A program made the position numbers and the translations under genes. Source: Saccharomonospora glauca K62 (lineage in GTDB: Bacteria; Actinomycetota; Actinomycetes; Mycobacteriales; Pseudonocardiaceae). From it: 64,000 nucleotides of DNA. Where the stretch lies: the NCBI RefSeq assembly GCF_000243395.2, contig NZ_CM001484.1:4474747-4538746 (forward strand). Reading direction: 5' to 3'. Below the pieces are notes generated by a model. The model was not told the DNA's origin, made no database searches, and saw nothing but the letters and a program-made list of their open reading frames with translations. Below, one piece after another: positions 8,583-17,381 of this stretch (the stretch's first letter is position 1; each line of letters starts with the position of its first letter).

Positions 8583-9671
8583 TCAGCGCTCCACCTCACC
8601 CCGGATGAAGCTCTCCACGGCGTCACGGGCGGTCGAGTCGTCGTACTGCTTCGGCGGCGACTTCATGAAGTAAGAGGACGCCGACAGCAGCGGCCCACCG
8701 ATACCGCGGTCCTTCGCGATCTTGGCCGCGCGGACGGCGTCGATGATGATGCCCGCCGAGTTCGGCGAGTCCCAGACCTCCAGCTTGTACTCGAGGTTCA
8801 GCGGCACGTCACCGAACGCACGGCCCTCCAGCCGCACGTAGGCCCACTTGCGGTCGTCGAGCCACTGCACGTAGTCGGACGGCCCCACGTGCACGTTCGC
8901 CTTGCCGAGGTCGCGCTCGATCTGCGACGTGACGGCCTGCGTCTTGGAGATCTTCTTGGACTCCAGCCGCTCCAGCTCCTTCATGTTCTTGAAGTCCATG
9001 TTGCCGCCCACGTTGAGCTGCATGGTGCGGTCGAGCTGGACACCGCGGTCCTCGAACAACTTCGCCAGCACCCGGTGGGTGATGGTGGCGCCGACCTGCG
9101 ACTTGATGTCGTCACCGACGATCGGCACGCCCGCCTTCTCGAACTTGGCGGCCCACTCCGGGTCGGACGCGATGAACACCGGGATGGCGTTGACGAACGC
9201 CACGCCCGCGTCGATCGCGGCCTGCGCGTAGAACTTCGACGCCTCCGAGGACCCCACGGGCAGGTACGACACCAGGACGTCCGCCTCCGCGGCGCGCAAC
9301 GCCTCCACGATGTCGACCGGTTCCTCGTCCGACTCCCGGATCGTCTCCTGGTAGAACCGGCCGAGGCCGTCGAGCGTGTGCCCGCGCTGCACCGTCACGC
9401 CGAGCGGCGGGACGTCACAGATCTTGATGGTGTTGTTCTCGCTGGCGAGGATCGCCTCGGAGAGGTCCCGTCCCACCTTCTTCGCGTCGACGTCGAAGGC
9501 CGCGACGAACTCCACGTCTCCCACGTGGTACTCACCGAACTGCACGTGCATCAGCCCGGGCACACGCGAATTCGGGTCCGTGTCCCGGTAGTAGTGGACC
9601 CCCTGAACAAGCGACGCCGCGCAGTTGCCGACGCCAACGATGGCCACCCTCACGCGGCGGTTCTCGCCCAT
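8583..9671 (-). CDS. ino1: Inositol-3-phosphate synthase
   Basis: A 362-residue enzyme converting glucose-6-phosphate to L-myo-inositol-1-phosphate with NAD, the first step toward phosphatidylinositol, mycothiol and related glycolipids in actinobacteria. It shows the NAD-binding start [17 protein letters not shown], the conserved [26 protein letters not shown] and [10 protein letters not shown] segments, and the C-terminal [16 protein letters not shown]. Length matches the actinobacterial type. AAGGAGAT precedes ATG 9671. It lies 58 bases downstream of a PadR gene, the same pairing as in Mycobacterium tuberculosis (Rv0046c/Rv0047c). Confidence 0.97.
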   Translation of the reverse strand: MGENRRVRVAIVGVGNCAASLVQGVHYYRDTDPNSRVPGLMHVQFGEYHVGDVEFVAAFDVDAKKVGRDLSEAILASENNTIKICDVPPLGVTVQRGHTLDGLGRFYQETIRESDEEPVDIVEALRAAEADVLVSYLPVGSSEASKFYAQAAIDAGVAFVNAIPVFIASDPEWAAKFEKAGVPIVGDDIKSQVGATITHRVLAKLFEDRGVQLDRTMQLNVGGNMDFKNMKELERLESKKISKTQAVTSQIERDLGKANVHVGPSDYVQWLDDRKWAYVRLEGRAFGDVPLNLEYKLEVWDSPNSAGIIIDAVRAAKIAKDRGIGGPLLSASSYFMKSPPKQYDDSTARDAVESFIRGEVER

Positions 9672-9729
9672 GCCGGTATCTCCTTACTAGTCATTGCTGG
9701 GTACTCGTGCCGAGCGGCGGTGATCGGGG

Positions 9730-10272
9730 TCAGCCCTGCTGGCCTCGCTGCTCGGCCTGTTCGTGCGCGATGAGCTCGTTGAGCCAGCGCACCTCCCGTT
9801 CACTGGCCTCCAGCCCGAGCTGGTGCAGCTCACGGGTGTAGCGGTCGATCTTTTCCTCGGCCCTGGCCAACGCTGCCCGCAGACCTTCGCGACGCTCCTC
9901 GACACGGCGGCGCCTGCCTTCGAGAATTCGCATCCGCACGTCGGCCGGAGTCCTGGAGAAGAAGGTCAGGTGAACCCCGAACCCCTCGTCGTCCCAGGTC
10001 TGCGGACCGGCGTCGGCAAGCAGTTCGGAGAACCGCTCCTTGCCTTCCGCGGTCAGCTTGTAGACGCGCTTGGCACGCCTGTTCCAGCCGGTGGTGACCT
10101 CGGCGGGCTCCTCCACGATCAGGCCCGCACGGAGCAATCTCCGCAGGGTCGGGTAGAGGGAACCGTAGGAGAACGTGCGGAACATGCCGAGCGTCTCGTG
10201 CAAACGCTTGCGCAGCACGTACCCGTGCATCGGCGCCTCGTGCAGCAGCCCCAGGATCGCGAGCTCCAGCAC
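9730..10272 (-). CDS. PadR-family transcriptional regulator
   Basis: A 180-residue regulator beginning LELAILGLLHEAPMHGYVLRKRL, the typical PadR winged helix, with YGSLYPTLRRLLRAGLI as the recognition region and a long C-terminal helical dimerisation part rich in Glu and Arg. GTG 10272 was chosen because GGAGG lies six bases before it; longer forms upstream lack a site. It precedes ino1 in a probable operon and is the ortholog, by position, of mycobacterial Rv0047c. Two dyads in the upstream gap are candidate autoregulatory sites. Confidence 0.92.
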   Translation of the reverse strand: MLELAILGLLHEAPMHGYVLRKRLHETLGMFRTFSYGSLYPTLRRLLRAGLIVEEPAEVTTGWNRRAKRVYKLTAEGKERFSELLADAGPQTWDDEGFGVHLTFFSRTPADVRMRILEGRRRRVEERREGLRAALARAEEKIDRYTRELHQLGLEASEREVRWLNELIAHEQAEQRGQQG

Positions 10273-10363
10273 AATGCACCTCCTCACGGGAACGTTCCGA
10301 GCGACACCCGGCGTTAGCGTCAGTGGGCCGCCGTGCACCGAGTACCCAACCTAGCGCGCGTTA

Positions 10364-10376
10364 TATCGAGCCGATA
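10364..10376 (-). promoter_or_regulatory. Candidate PadR operator upstream of padR-ino1
   Basis: TATCG-AGC-CGATA is a perfect 5-bp-arm dyad in an AT-rich patch about 90 bases before padR. PadR proteins commonly autoregulate through short dyads near their promoters. Assignment is inferred from position. Confidence 0.4.
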
Positions 10377-10385
10377 CATCGAAGT

Positions 10386-10404
10386 GGTGCAGCTAACCTG
10401 CACC
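10386..10404. repeat. Inverted repeat GGTGCAG / CTGCACC
   Basis: Seven-bp perfect arms around CTAAC lie in the divergent gap between padR and the DUF5318 gene. It could be a second regulator site or part of the promoter region; function unknown. Confidence 0.4.
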
Positions 10405-10526
10405 CCCCCACCTCGCCGCACTGGTTACTGAATCGTTATCGAAACATCGGCGTGTCTGGACCGTCACCGAATGTTTTCCGGCCTATCCCGAGCCATCGCC
10501 CCGACGAAAACCCGTACGCTGTCAGA

Positions 10527-10925
10527 GTGCGAAACCAGCGGCAGGTCGTCGACTACGCGCTCCAACGGCGCGCGGTGCTGGCCGAGTACTACTCCGGCCG
10601 GGTAAGCACCCTTGACGTCTGTGATGCCACTCCGTACCTGCTTCGGGCGGCCAAGTTCTACGGAACTCCCAGCCCCGTGGCATGCCCGGTGTGCCGTGAC
10701 TCCGCACTAACGAACGTCTCCTGGGTCTACGGCGACGAGCTCCGGCACGTGGCCGGCTCGGCCAGGGCCCCGGAGGAACTCGACCGGATGGCGAACCGAT
10801 TCCGCGAGTTCACCGTCTATGTGGTCGAGGTGTGCCGAGCATGCGGTTGGAACCACCTCGTGAAGTCGTACGTCCTCGGGACCGGAGCGCCGAAGCCTCC
10901 GTCCAGGAGGACCGCGGGGCAGTGA
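10527..10925 (+). CDS. DUF5318 protein (Rv0049-like), zinc-ribbon type
   Basis: A 132-residue conserved actinobacterial protein of unknown function. It contains two paired-cysteine motifs, CPVC (after SPVA) and CRAC (in VCRACGWNHLVKSYVLG), which probably bind one zinc. The sequence NQRQVVDYALQRRAVLAEYYSGR to WNHLVKSYVLG closely follows my recollection of M. tuberculosis Rv0049, which likewise sits between the padR gene and ponA1. GTG 10527 is favoured because the -10 hexamer TACGCT (10515-10520) lies six bases upstream, indicating a leaderless mRNA. The gene is divergent from padR. Confidence 0.82.
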   Translation: MRNQRQVVDYALQRRAVLAEYYSGRVSTLDVCDATPYLLRAAKFYGTPSPVACPVCRDSALTNVSWVYGDELRHVAGSARAPEELDRMANRFREFTVYVVEVCRACGWNHLVKSYVLGTGAPKPPSRRTAGQ

Positions 10926-11031
10926 CACACGACACCTGCCGCACACTTCTTGCCACACTCGTTGCCGCAACGCACGTAGGTTCGGTTCACAGAACGGCGC
11001 GGCAGCAGGCGCCGATCTGGGAGGGTCTCAA

Positions 11032-13977
11032 GTGAACGACCAGGGAAACCACCACTGGCCGGAGGAGGAGCCGGGCGAGCCGAGATGGCCGGGCTCCGAG
11101 AGGCAGGACGGCAGGCCCGCCGCTCCCCAGTGGCCGACGGGCGACGAGCGCCCGCGCGCACCCCGCCCTCCGGAGAGGCGTCCCCAGCGGCCGATGCGAC
11201 CGGGTCAACCCCCGCGCCCTCCCCAGGGCATGCCACCGGCCGGGGCCCGGCAACCCGAGCGGCAGCGGCCCCCTCAGAACCCGCAGCGCTCGCCGATGCC
11301 ACCATCGGCGAGCCCTCAACGACCGGGTGGCCCGGACCAACGCCCCGCCGGCCGGGGACCCCGCCCCCAGGGCGCGCCGGGCGAGCGCCCACTACCTCCC
11401 CCCGGACGTAGGCAGCCTCCGCAGGGCACCATGCGGTCCGCAAGCGGTGCCCCACCGCAGGGCGGACGTAGGCCGAGCACGCCACCCGGCGGTCGGCCAC
11501 CTCGGAGACCGGGGGAACGGCCCGTGGGCCCCGCCGCGGCCGGTGCGGCAGCGGGCGCGGCCTCCGGGGCGATGGCCTCCGAGGCCGCGGAGCGGGAACC
11601 CGAACTCATCACCCACCGCGCCTACAACGGCACCACCGACGGACCGGACCCCTACTCCCGGTTCGACGGGGACGGTTTCGACGACGACCTCGTCGAGGAC
11701 CACCACGAACCGGGACCCGACGACGGGGACGGCGGCGACAAGAAAGGTAAGAAGAAGGGCAAGGCCGCCCTCACCCCGGCACAACGCCGCAAGCGTCGCT
11801 GGAAGATCATCAGGCGCAGCCTCTACGCCTTCGTGGCCCTCTTCTTCGTGCTGCCCGCCATCGCGTTCGCCATCACCTACTTCCTCGTGGACGTGCCCTC
11901 ACCGGAGGACGTCGCCCAACAGCAGGCCAAGGTCGTCACCTACTACTACGCCGACGGCGAGACCGAGATGGGCCGCGACGTCCCGCCCGACGGCGGCAAC
12001 CGCATCCTGCTCAAGCCCCACGAGATCCCGGAGCACGTGAAGCACGCCGTCTACGCGGCCGAGGACGCCACGTTCGAGTCGAACCCCGGCTTCGACATCA
12101 CCGGCATCCTGCGCGCGGTGTACAACCAGGCCACCGGCGGTGTCGGCGGTGGTTCCACCATCACCCAGCAGTACATCAAGAAGGCCACCGAGAACGAGGA
12201 ATACTCGATCACTCGTAAGTGGACGGAGCTCGTCAAGGCGTTCAAGATGAGCAACGAGCAGTCCAAGGAAGAGATCATCACCGCCTACCTCAACACGATC
12301 TACTTCGGTCGTGGTGCGTACGGCATCGAGATCGCGGCGCAGGCGTACTTCGGCAAGTCCGTCAAGGACATCGACGTCTCCGAGGCAGCGCTGCTCGCCG
12401 GGATGATCCAGCAGCCGGGCCGGTCCGAGAACCCCGAGGTCCGGGAGAAGCGCTGGAACTACGTCATGGACCAGATGGTGGCCAACGGCTGGCTCAGCCG
12501 GGAGGAGCGCGAGGCGGCGAAGCTGCCCGAGCTCATCGACCTGGAGGACGCCAAGCCCGAAACCATCAGCGGCCCCGAACAGTTCATCCTGCAGCGGGTG
12601 AAGGAGGAGCTGGAGAAGAAGGGCTACCCCGAGGACAAGCTGCAGACCGGTGGCTATCGCGTCTACCTCACGATCGACCAGCACGCGCAGGAAGCGGCCG
12701 AACAGGCCGTCAAACAGGTCATGGAGGGCGAGAAAGAGGAGCTGATGGAGGCCCTCGTCGCCGTCGATCCCAAGACCGGCGGTGTGCTGGCCTACTACGG
12801 TGGTCCGTACGACCCCGACGTACCGGGTGGTCAGTACGACTGGGCGGCGGCCCAGCGGAACCCCGGCTCGTCGTTCAAGCCGTTCGACCTGGTCGCCTTG
12901 CTGAAGAAGGGCAAGGGCCTCGGGGAGACCTACGACGGCAGCGCGGTGAGGGAGTTCGACGGCCGCCCGGTCCGGAACGCCAACGGCGACGACTGCGGCA
13001 CCAACTGCACCGTCGCGGAGGCCATGAAGCGCTCCATCAACACCGTGTTCTTCGACATCGTCGTGAACGAGGTGGGGCCACAGGCCGTCGTCGACGCGGC
13101 GACCGAGGCCGGTATCCCCGAGGAGGGCAGCGGCGTCGACGGCAGGCCCACCATGCCGACCCTCGACGGCAACATCTCCATCGGCGGTGGTGACACGATG
13201 GTCTCCCCGCTGCACATGGCCTCCGCCTACGCCACGTTCGCCGACAACGGCATCCGGCACGAGAGCCACTTCGTGGCGAAGTTGACCACGTCGGACGGGG
13301 AGATCGTCTTCGACAACACTTCGGAGGTCGCCACCGAGGGCGAGCCCGCCTTCTCCAGCGACCCGGCCGTGAGCAAGCAGATCGCGGGCAACGTCACCAA
13401 GTCGCTCATCCCCGTGCTGGAGTACTCCCACCTGACTTGCGAGGGAGGCTACGCCTGCGCGGGCAAGACCGGTACGCACCAGTACGTGAGCCCCGACGGC
13501 CAGCAGAAAGACGAGAACGCCGAGGCCTGGATGGTGGGTTACAGCCCGGATGTCTCCGCCGCCGTGTGGGTCGGCACGGGTAAGAACCAGCCCATCCGTG
13601 ACTCCAACAACAACCGGATCTACGGCAGCGGGCTTCCGGGGCAGATCTGGAAGCTGTTCATGGATGCCTACCACGAGGGCAAGCCGCTCACCGAGTTCCC
13701 CGAGGTGGAGCTGATCGGCAAACCCCCCACGACGCCGCCACCGCCTCCGCCGGACCCGGCCCCGGAGACGACGACCCAGACCGCCCCGGAGACGACGTCC
13801 CAGACGGCCCCGGAGGAACCCTCCGACACCAGCTCGGCGCCCAGCACACCGACCGGGCCGGGGGAGGGCGACGAGGAGGAGCCACCCGGTTACTCGAACC
13901 CCGGCGGGCCTCCCGTCCCGCCGCCCGACGACTGGTTCGGCAACAACCGGGACGACAGAGGAGGTGGGGAGGAGTAG
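11032..13977 (+). CDS. ponA: Bifunctional penicillin-binding protein (class A PBP)
   Basis: A 981-residue peptidoglycan synthase. About 260 cytoplasmic residues rich in Pro/Arg/Gly precede one membrane segment (about 262-285). The glycosyltransferase domain (GT51) carries EDATF at 344-348 and GGSTITQQ near 373. The transpeptidase domain has the active-site SSFK (Ser613 or Ser614, Lys616), SIN at 668-670 and KTGT at 812-815. The tail is Pro/Thr-rich. It polymerises and cross-links glycan strands outside the membrane. By position it is ponA1. The long disordered N-terminus is typical of actinobacterial forms and may carry phosphorylation sites. Confidence 0.96.
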   Translation: MNDQGNHHWPEEEPGEPRWPGSERQDGRPAAPQWPTGDERPRAPRPPERRPQRPMRPGQPPRPPQGMPPAGARQPERQRPPQNPQRSPMPPSASPQRPGGPDQRPAGRGPRPQGAPGERPLPPPGRRQPPQGTMRSASGAPPQGGRRPSTPPGGRPPRRPGERPVGPAAAGAAAGAASGAMASEAAEREPELITHRAYNGTTDGPDPYSRFDGDGFDDDLVEDHHEPGPDDGDGGDKKGKKKGKAALTPAQRRKRRWKIIRRSLYAFVALFFVLPAIAFAITYFLVDVPSPEDVAQQQAKVVTYYYADGETEMGRDVPPDGGNRILLKPHEIPEHVKHAVYAAEDATFESNPGFDITGILRAVYNQATGGVGGGSTITQQYIKKATENEEYSITRKWTELVKAFKMSNEQSKEEIITAYLNTIYFGRGAYGIEIAAQAYFGKSVKDIDVSEAALLAGMIQQPGRSENPEVREKRWNYVMDQMVANGWLSREEREAAKLPELIDLEDAKPETISGPEQFILQRVKEELEKKGYPEDKLQTGGYRVYLTIDQHAQEAAEQAVKQVMEGEKEELMEALVAVDPKTGGVLAYYGGPYDPDVPGGQYDWAAAQRNPGSSFKPFDLVALLKKGKGLGETYDGSAVREFDGRPVRNANGDDCGTNCTVAEAMKRSINTVFFDIVVNEVGPQAVVDAATEAGIPEEGSGVDGRPTMPTLDGNISIGGGDTMVSPLHMASAYATFADNGIRHESHFVAKLTTSDGEIVFDNTSEVATEGEPAFSSDPAVSKQIAGNVTKSLIPVLEYSHLTCEGGYACAGKTGTHQYVSPDGQQKDENAEAWMVGYSPDVSAAVWVGTGKNQPIRDSNNNRIYGSGLPGQIWKLFMDAYHEGKPLTEFPEVELIGKPPTTPPPPPPDPAPETTTQTAPETTSQTAPEEPSDTSSAPSTPTGPGEGDEEEPPGYSNPGGPPVPPPDDWFGNNRDDRGGGEE

Positions 13978-14024
13978 CCGACGGGTCCACGACCCCATGA
14001 GCAAGGACACGTAACATTCGCGAC

Positions 14025-15626
14025 GTGTCCAGCGATAGTCATGGCTTGTCTTCCTCCCCGACACCCGACACCGCGTCGCTGGACGCTACCCAGCGGGAGA
14101 TCCCGAGCTGGTCCGATCCACTCGCACGGGCGGCCACCCAGCCCCTGGGTGGCCCGCTTGGCGCTCACGCCGTCGTCGGCAGGCACTGGTTCTGGACGCC
14201 GCTGCGGGTATGTCTCCTGTTGGCCGTCCTCGCCCTGACCGCGGGCTGGTTCGGCAAGGCCGCGTGCATCCAGCAGTACGTCACCGACGACGGCCACGTC
14301 GAACTCGACTGGCGGTCGGGCAGGCAGTACGTGGCGATGTGCTACTCCGACATCGTCCCGCTCTACACCGCCGAGCAGCTCGACAAGCCCGACTCCTTCC
14401 CCTACGCCACGAGCTGGGTGGAGAACGCGGGCACCGAGTACGAGCAGGTTCGGTACATGGAGTACCCCGTACTCAGCGGCCTGTTCCAATGGGTCAACGC
14501 GAAGCTGACCCACGCCTGGTCCGACGCGGCTCAAGCGGGTTGGCTGCCGGGAGCCCTGCCCGTGGCGGCGTACTTCAACATCACCGCCTTCTTCCTCTCC
14601 GCGGCGTGGCTCGTCACCGTCTGGGCCGTCGCCCGAACCGCCCGGCGCCGGGTGTGGGACGCCGCCGTCGCGGCCGTGTCACCGCTCGTGGTGGTGCACG
14701 CGTTCACGAACTTCGACGCTCTCGCCACCGCCGCGGCGGCCACGGGTCTGCTCGCCTGGTCACGCAGGAGGCCGGTCCTTGCCGGGGTACTGCTGGGAGT
14801 CGGCGCGGCGGCGAAACTCTACCCGCTGTTCTTCCTCGGCCCGCTGCTCGTGCTGTGTCTGCGGGCCGGGCGGATGAGGGCATGGGGCAAGGCCGCCGGC
14901 GCCGCGGCGCTCACGTGGAGCGCCATCAACCTGCCTTTCTTCCTGTTCCTGCGCGAGGGCTGGTCGGAGTTCTTCCGCCTCAACACCCAGCGGGACATGG
15001 ACCCCGACTCGCTGTACAACGTGGTCTCGTACTTCACCGGCTGGCAGGGCTTCGACGGGCCACTGGCCCCCGGGGAGGCCCCCACGGTGCTCAACACCGT
15101 GAGCGGGGCGCTCTTTTTGACGCTGTGCGCCGGCATCGCCTACGTCGGACTCACGGCCCCTGGAAGGCCGAGGGTGGCGCAACTGTGCTTCCTCGTCGTG
15201 GCGGCGTTCCTCCTCACCAACAAGGTGTGGAGTCCGCAGTACTCGCTGTGGCTCGTGCCCCTGGCCGTGCTGGCGCTGCCGCACTGGCGGCTGCTGCTCG
15301 GCTGGATGGTGGTCGACGCGCTCGTGTGGGCACCCCGGATGTTCTACTACCTCGGCACCGCCAACAAGGGCCTGCCGGAAGGCTGGTTCCTCGGCACGGT
15401 GATCGTGCGCGACCTCGTGGTAATCGTGCTCTGCGTCGTCGTCCTCCGGCAGATCTACCGCCCCTCTCGCGACCCGGTGCGGGCCGCGGGCGTCGACGAT
15501 CCCACCGGCGGGGTGTTGGACGGCGCCGAGGACTCCTTCGTACTCCCGTCGTGGCGCCGGATCGGCCGTAGGGCCGAGCGCGAGGATCACACCCTCGCGC
15601 GGAGGAACTCGATGTCGGCCTCCTGA
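14025..15626 (+). CDS. GT87-family membrane glycosyltransferase (DUF2029)
   Basis: A 533-residue multi-pass protein with about ten hydrophobic segments, an extracytoplasmic loop after the first helix (CYSDIVPLY, YMEYPVLSG) and NFDALATAAAA and GAAAKLYPLFFL segments typical of DUF2029 polyprenyl-phosphate-mannose-dependent mannosyltransferases. It occupies the place of mycobacterial Rv0051, just after ponA. A role in mannosylating a cell-wall glycolipid or polysaccharide is inferred. The start is GTG 14025, seven bases after TAACAT, so leaderless. Its last 40 bases overlap the 3' end of the convergent nfo gene. Confidence 0.82.
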   Translation: MSSDSHGLSSSPTPDTASLDATQREIPSWSDPLARAATQPLGGPLGAHAVVGRHWFWTPLRVCLLLAVLALTAGWFGKAACIQQYVTDDGHVELDWRSGRQYVAMCYSDIVPLYTAEQLDKPDSFPYATSWVENAGTEYEQVRYMEYPVLSGLFQWVNAKLTHAWSDAAQAGWLPGALPVAAYFNITAFFLSAAWLVTVWAVARTARRRVWDAAVAAVSPLVVVHAFTNFDALATAAAATGLLAWSRRRPVLAGVLLGVGAAAKLYPLFFLGPLLVLCLRAGRMRAWGKAAGAAALTWSAINLPFFLFLREGWSEFFRLNTQRDMDPDSLYNVVSYFTGWQGFDGPLAPGEAPTVLNTVSGALFLTLCAGIAYVGLTAPGRPRVAQLCFLVVAAFLLTNKVWSPQYSLWLVPLAVLALPHWRLLLGWMVVDALVWAPRMFYYLGTANKGLPEGWFLGTVIVRDLVVIVLCVVVLRQIYRPSRDPVRAAGVDDPTGGVLDGAEDSFVLPSWRRIGRRAEREDHTLARRNSMSAS

Positions 15627-16357
15627 CCCTCCGGGGGTGTCTCCACGATCACCGGTGCGTCGGCGGCCCTCGCCACGGCGACGAGCAGCTCCGGGTCGAT
15701 GGTGCCCTCGCCGCCGACGACGTTCGCGTGGCGATCCCGTTGCGAGCCGCGCTCGTCACGTGAGTTGTTGAGGTGCACGAGGTCGATCCGCCCCGTGATC
15801 GCACGCACCCGGTCCACCACCTCCGACAGATCCCAGCCCGCGGCATGGGCATGGCAGGTGTCCAGACAGAACCCGGCGCCGAAGTCGGCGACCTCGTCCC
15901 ACAATCGGGCGATCCTGTCGAGGTCGCGTGCCATGGCGCCGTCACCACCCGCCGTGTTCTCGATGAGCACGGGGACCTCGAAACCGCCCTGCTCCTCCTG
16001 CCGTTGGAAGAGCTTGCGCCAGTTCGCCAACCCCTCGGCGGGGTCCTCGCCCTTGCGCACGTGTCCGCCGTGCACGATCAGCCCCCGCGCTCCCGTCTCG
16101 GCCGCCGCGGCGGCGTGCTGGGCGACCGCCTTGCGCGAGGGGATCCGGATGCGGTTGTTGAGCGAGGCCACGTTGATCACGTACGGCGCGTGGACGAACA
16201 CCGAGACGCCCGCGTCGGCCAGCTCGCTCGCCTGCGGATGCGGCTGCGGTTTCCGCCAGCCCTGCGGATCGGAGAGAAAGAACTGCACCGATTCCGCGGC
16301 CCGTTCCCGAGCCGCGGACAGGGGATCGTCATCACGGACATGCGCGCCGATCTGCAT
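15587..16357 (-). CDS. nfo: Endonuclease IV (AP endonuclease family 2)
   Basis: A 256-residue TIM-barrel enzyme with all recognisable family signatures: HAPYVINVAS, the metal-ligand segment LIVHGGH, IENTAGGDGAM, CLDTCHAHAAGWDLS and HLNNSRDERGSQRDRHANV. It would cut DNA at abasic sites in base-excision repair using zinc; sugar isomerases share the fold but lack the CLDTCHA and DRHAN pattern. ATG 16357 is used: it follows TACCCT by six bases (leaderless pattern), while the extra 20 upstream codons have no support. The 3' end overlaps the convergent GT87 gene by 40 bases. Confidence 0.88.
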   Translation of the reverse strand: MQIGAHVRDDDPLSAARERAAESVQFFLSDPQGWRKPQPHPQASELADAGVSVFVHAPYVINVASLNNRIRIPSRKAVAQHAAAAAETGARGLIVHGGHVRKGEDPAEGLANWRKLFQRQEEQGGFEVPVLIENTAGGDGAMARDLDRIARLWDEVADFGAGFCLDTCHAHAAGWDLSEVVDRVRAITGRIDLVHLNNSRDERGSQRDRHANVVGGEGTIDPELLVAVARAADAPVIVETPPEGQEADIEFLRARV

Positions 16358-16489
16358 CACCCGAGGGTAACGATTCCCGAGTCGCGAAATCGAGTACCGT
16401 GACCGTGTCCCAGACATTTGACCAAGATCACATCAACGGGAAATAGGGCGGGACGGGGACCGCACCCGAAAGCGAGGGCGACACGGCTC

Positions 16490-17272
16490 ATGGAAAACGG
16501 GTATCGGCACATCAGACGCATCGGCTCCACCGGACTGGCACTCACCGCGGCGGCGTGGCTGGTGTTTCCGGACAGCGCGACGGCGCGGGAACCGGCTCCC
16601 GTTGTCGCAGGTAGCTGCACTGTGGCACCGTCCAAGGAGAAGGGTGGGCCGGCACCGCGTTCGGAAACTCCCGACCGAGATACGGAGTCCGACGACCAGC
16701 CGACCGACTCCGGAAAGGCCCCCGACGACGGCGGCCTGTCGGTCTCCCTGTCCGGCGGCGTGCACCTCGACGAATCGAAGGCCCTGACCGGTCTGCTGAC
16801 TCGCCTCTGCGAGACCGGAAAAGAAGCGATCAACGGACTCTTCGGACCCGTTCTCGACGAGAACGAAACAACTCCTCCCAATTCGGGTGACACACCTCCG
16901 GATGAATTTGAGGACAATGTCCCACCCACGGGCGAGACCACACCCGATTCGCCTCCCGTTTCGGAAACCACGACCTCCGAGCGCCCCACCGAAGCGGCCC
17001 CCGAGTCCGAACCGGCGGGCTCGCCTCCGGGTATCGGAGCCGTGGGCGGCGGCTGGGGAGGGGTGAGCGCCGAACGCTCCACCAGCGCCGTCGACGTTCC
17101 ACCCACGCGCTCGGACACCGGCAGCGTGTTCAGCGCCACCCCCCACGACTCCCGCGCCACGCACGACGTCAGGGCCGCCGAACGGCTGCCGGTGCTTCTC
17201 GCGGTGTTGTCGGTGGTGCTCGTGGGAGCCGCCCTCGCCCACACGTGGGCGCGGCGGACGTTGCTGCGGTGA
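16490..17272 (+). CDS. Exported protein with C-terminal membrane anchor, unknown function
   Basis: About 260 residues: a basic start and hydrophobic signal (TGLALTAAAWLVFPDSATA), a single pair of Cys in the mature part, a Thr/Pro/Glu-rich low-complexity middle, and a C-terminal hydrophobic helix (LPVLLAVLSVVLVGAALAH) followed by basic residues. This is the layout of a surface protein held by a C-terminal anchor. ATG 16490 is assumed; the frame is open from 16418. It shares its plan and the C-terminal LPVLLAV segment with the next gene, so the two look like distant paralogs. No domain recognised. Confidence 0.65.
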   Translation: MENGYRHIRRIGSTGLALTAAAWLVFPDSATAREPAPVVAGSCTVAPSKEKGGPAPRSETPDRDTESDDQPTDSGKAPDDGGLSVSLSGGVHLDESKALTGLLTRLCETGKEAINGLFGPVLDENETTPPNSGDTPPDEFEDNVPPTGETTPDSPPVSETTTSERPTEAAPESEPAGSPPGIGAVGGGWGGVSAERSTSAVDVPPTRSDTGSVFSATPHDSRATHDVRAAERLPVLLAVLSVVLVGAALAHTWARRTLLR

Positions 17273-17381
17273 CACCGCCGAGGGCCACGGTGTAGTCCAG
17301 CTCACTCGACCCTGACGCGTCACCTTCCGCGGCCCCTCGTCGTTGTGCTCATCGATGCATCACCGACGAGGGAGGACATCC

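Noticed and set aside
11899..14064. Open frame of 721 codons on the minus strand
   Set aside because: Antisense to ponA, whose catalytic motifs are intact on the plus strand.
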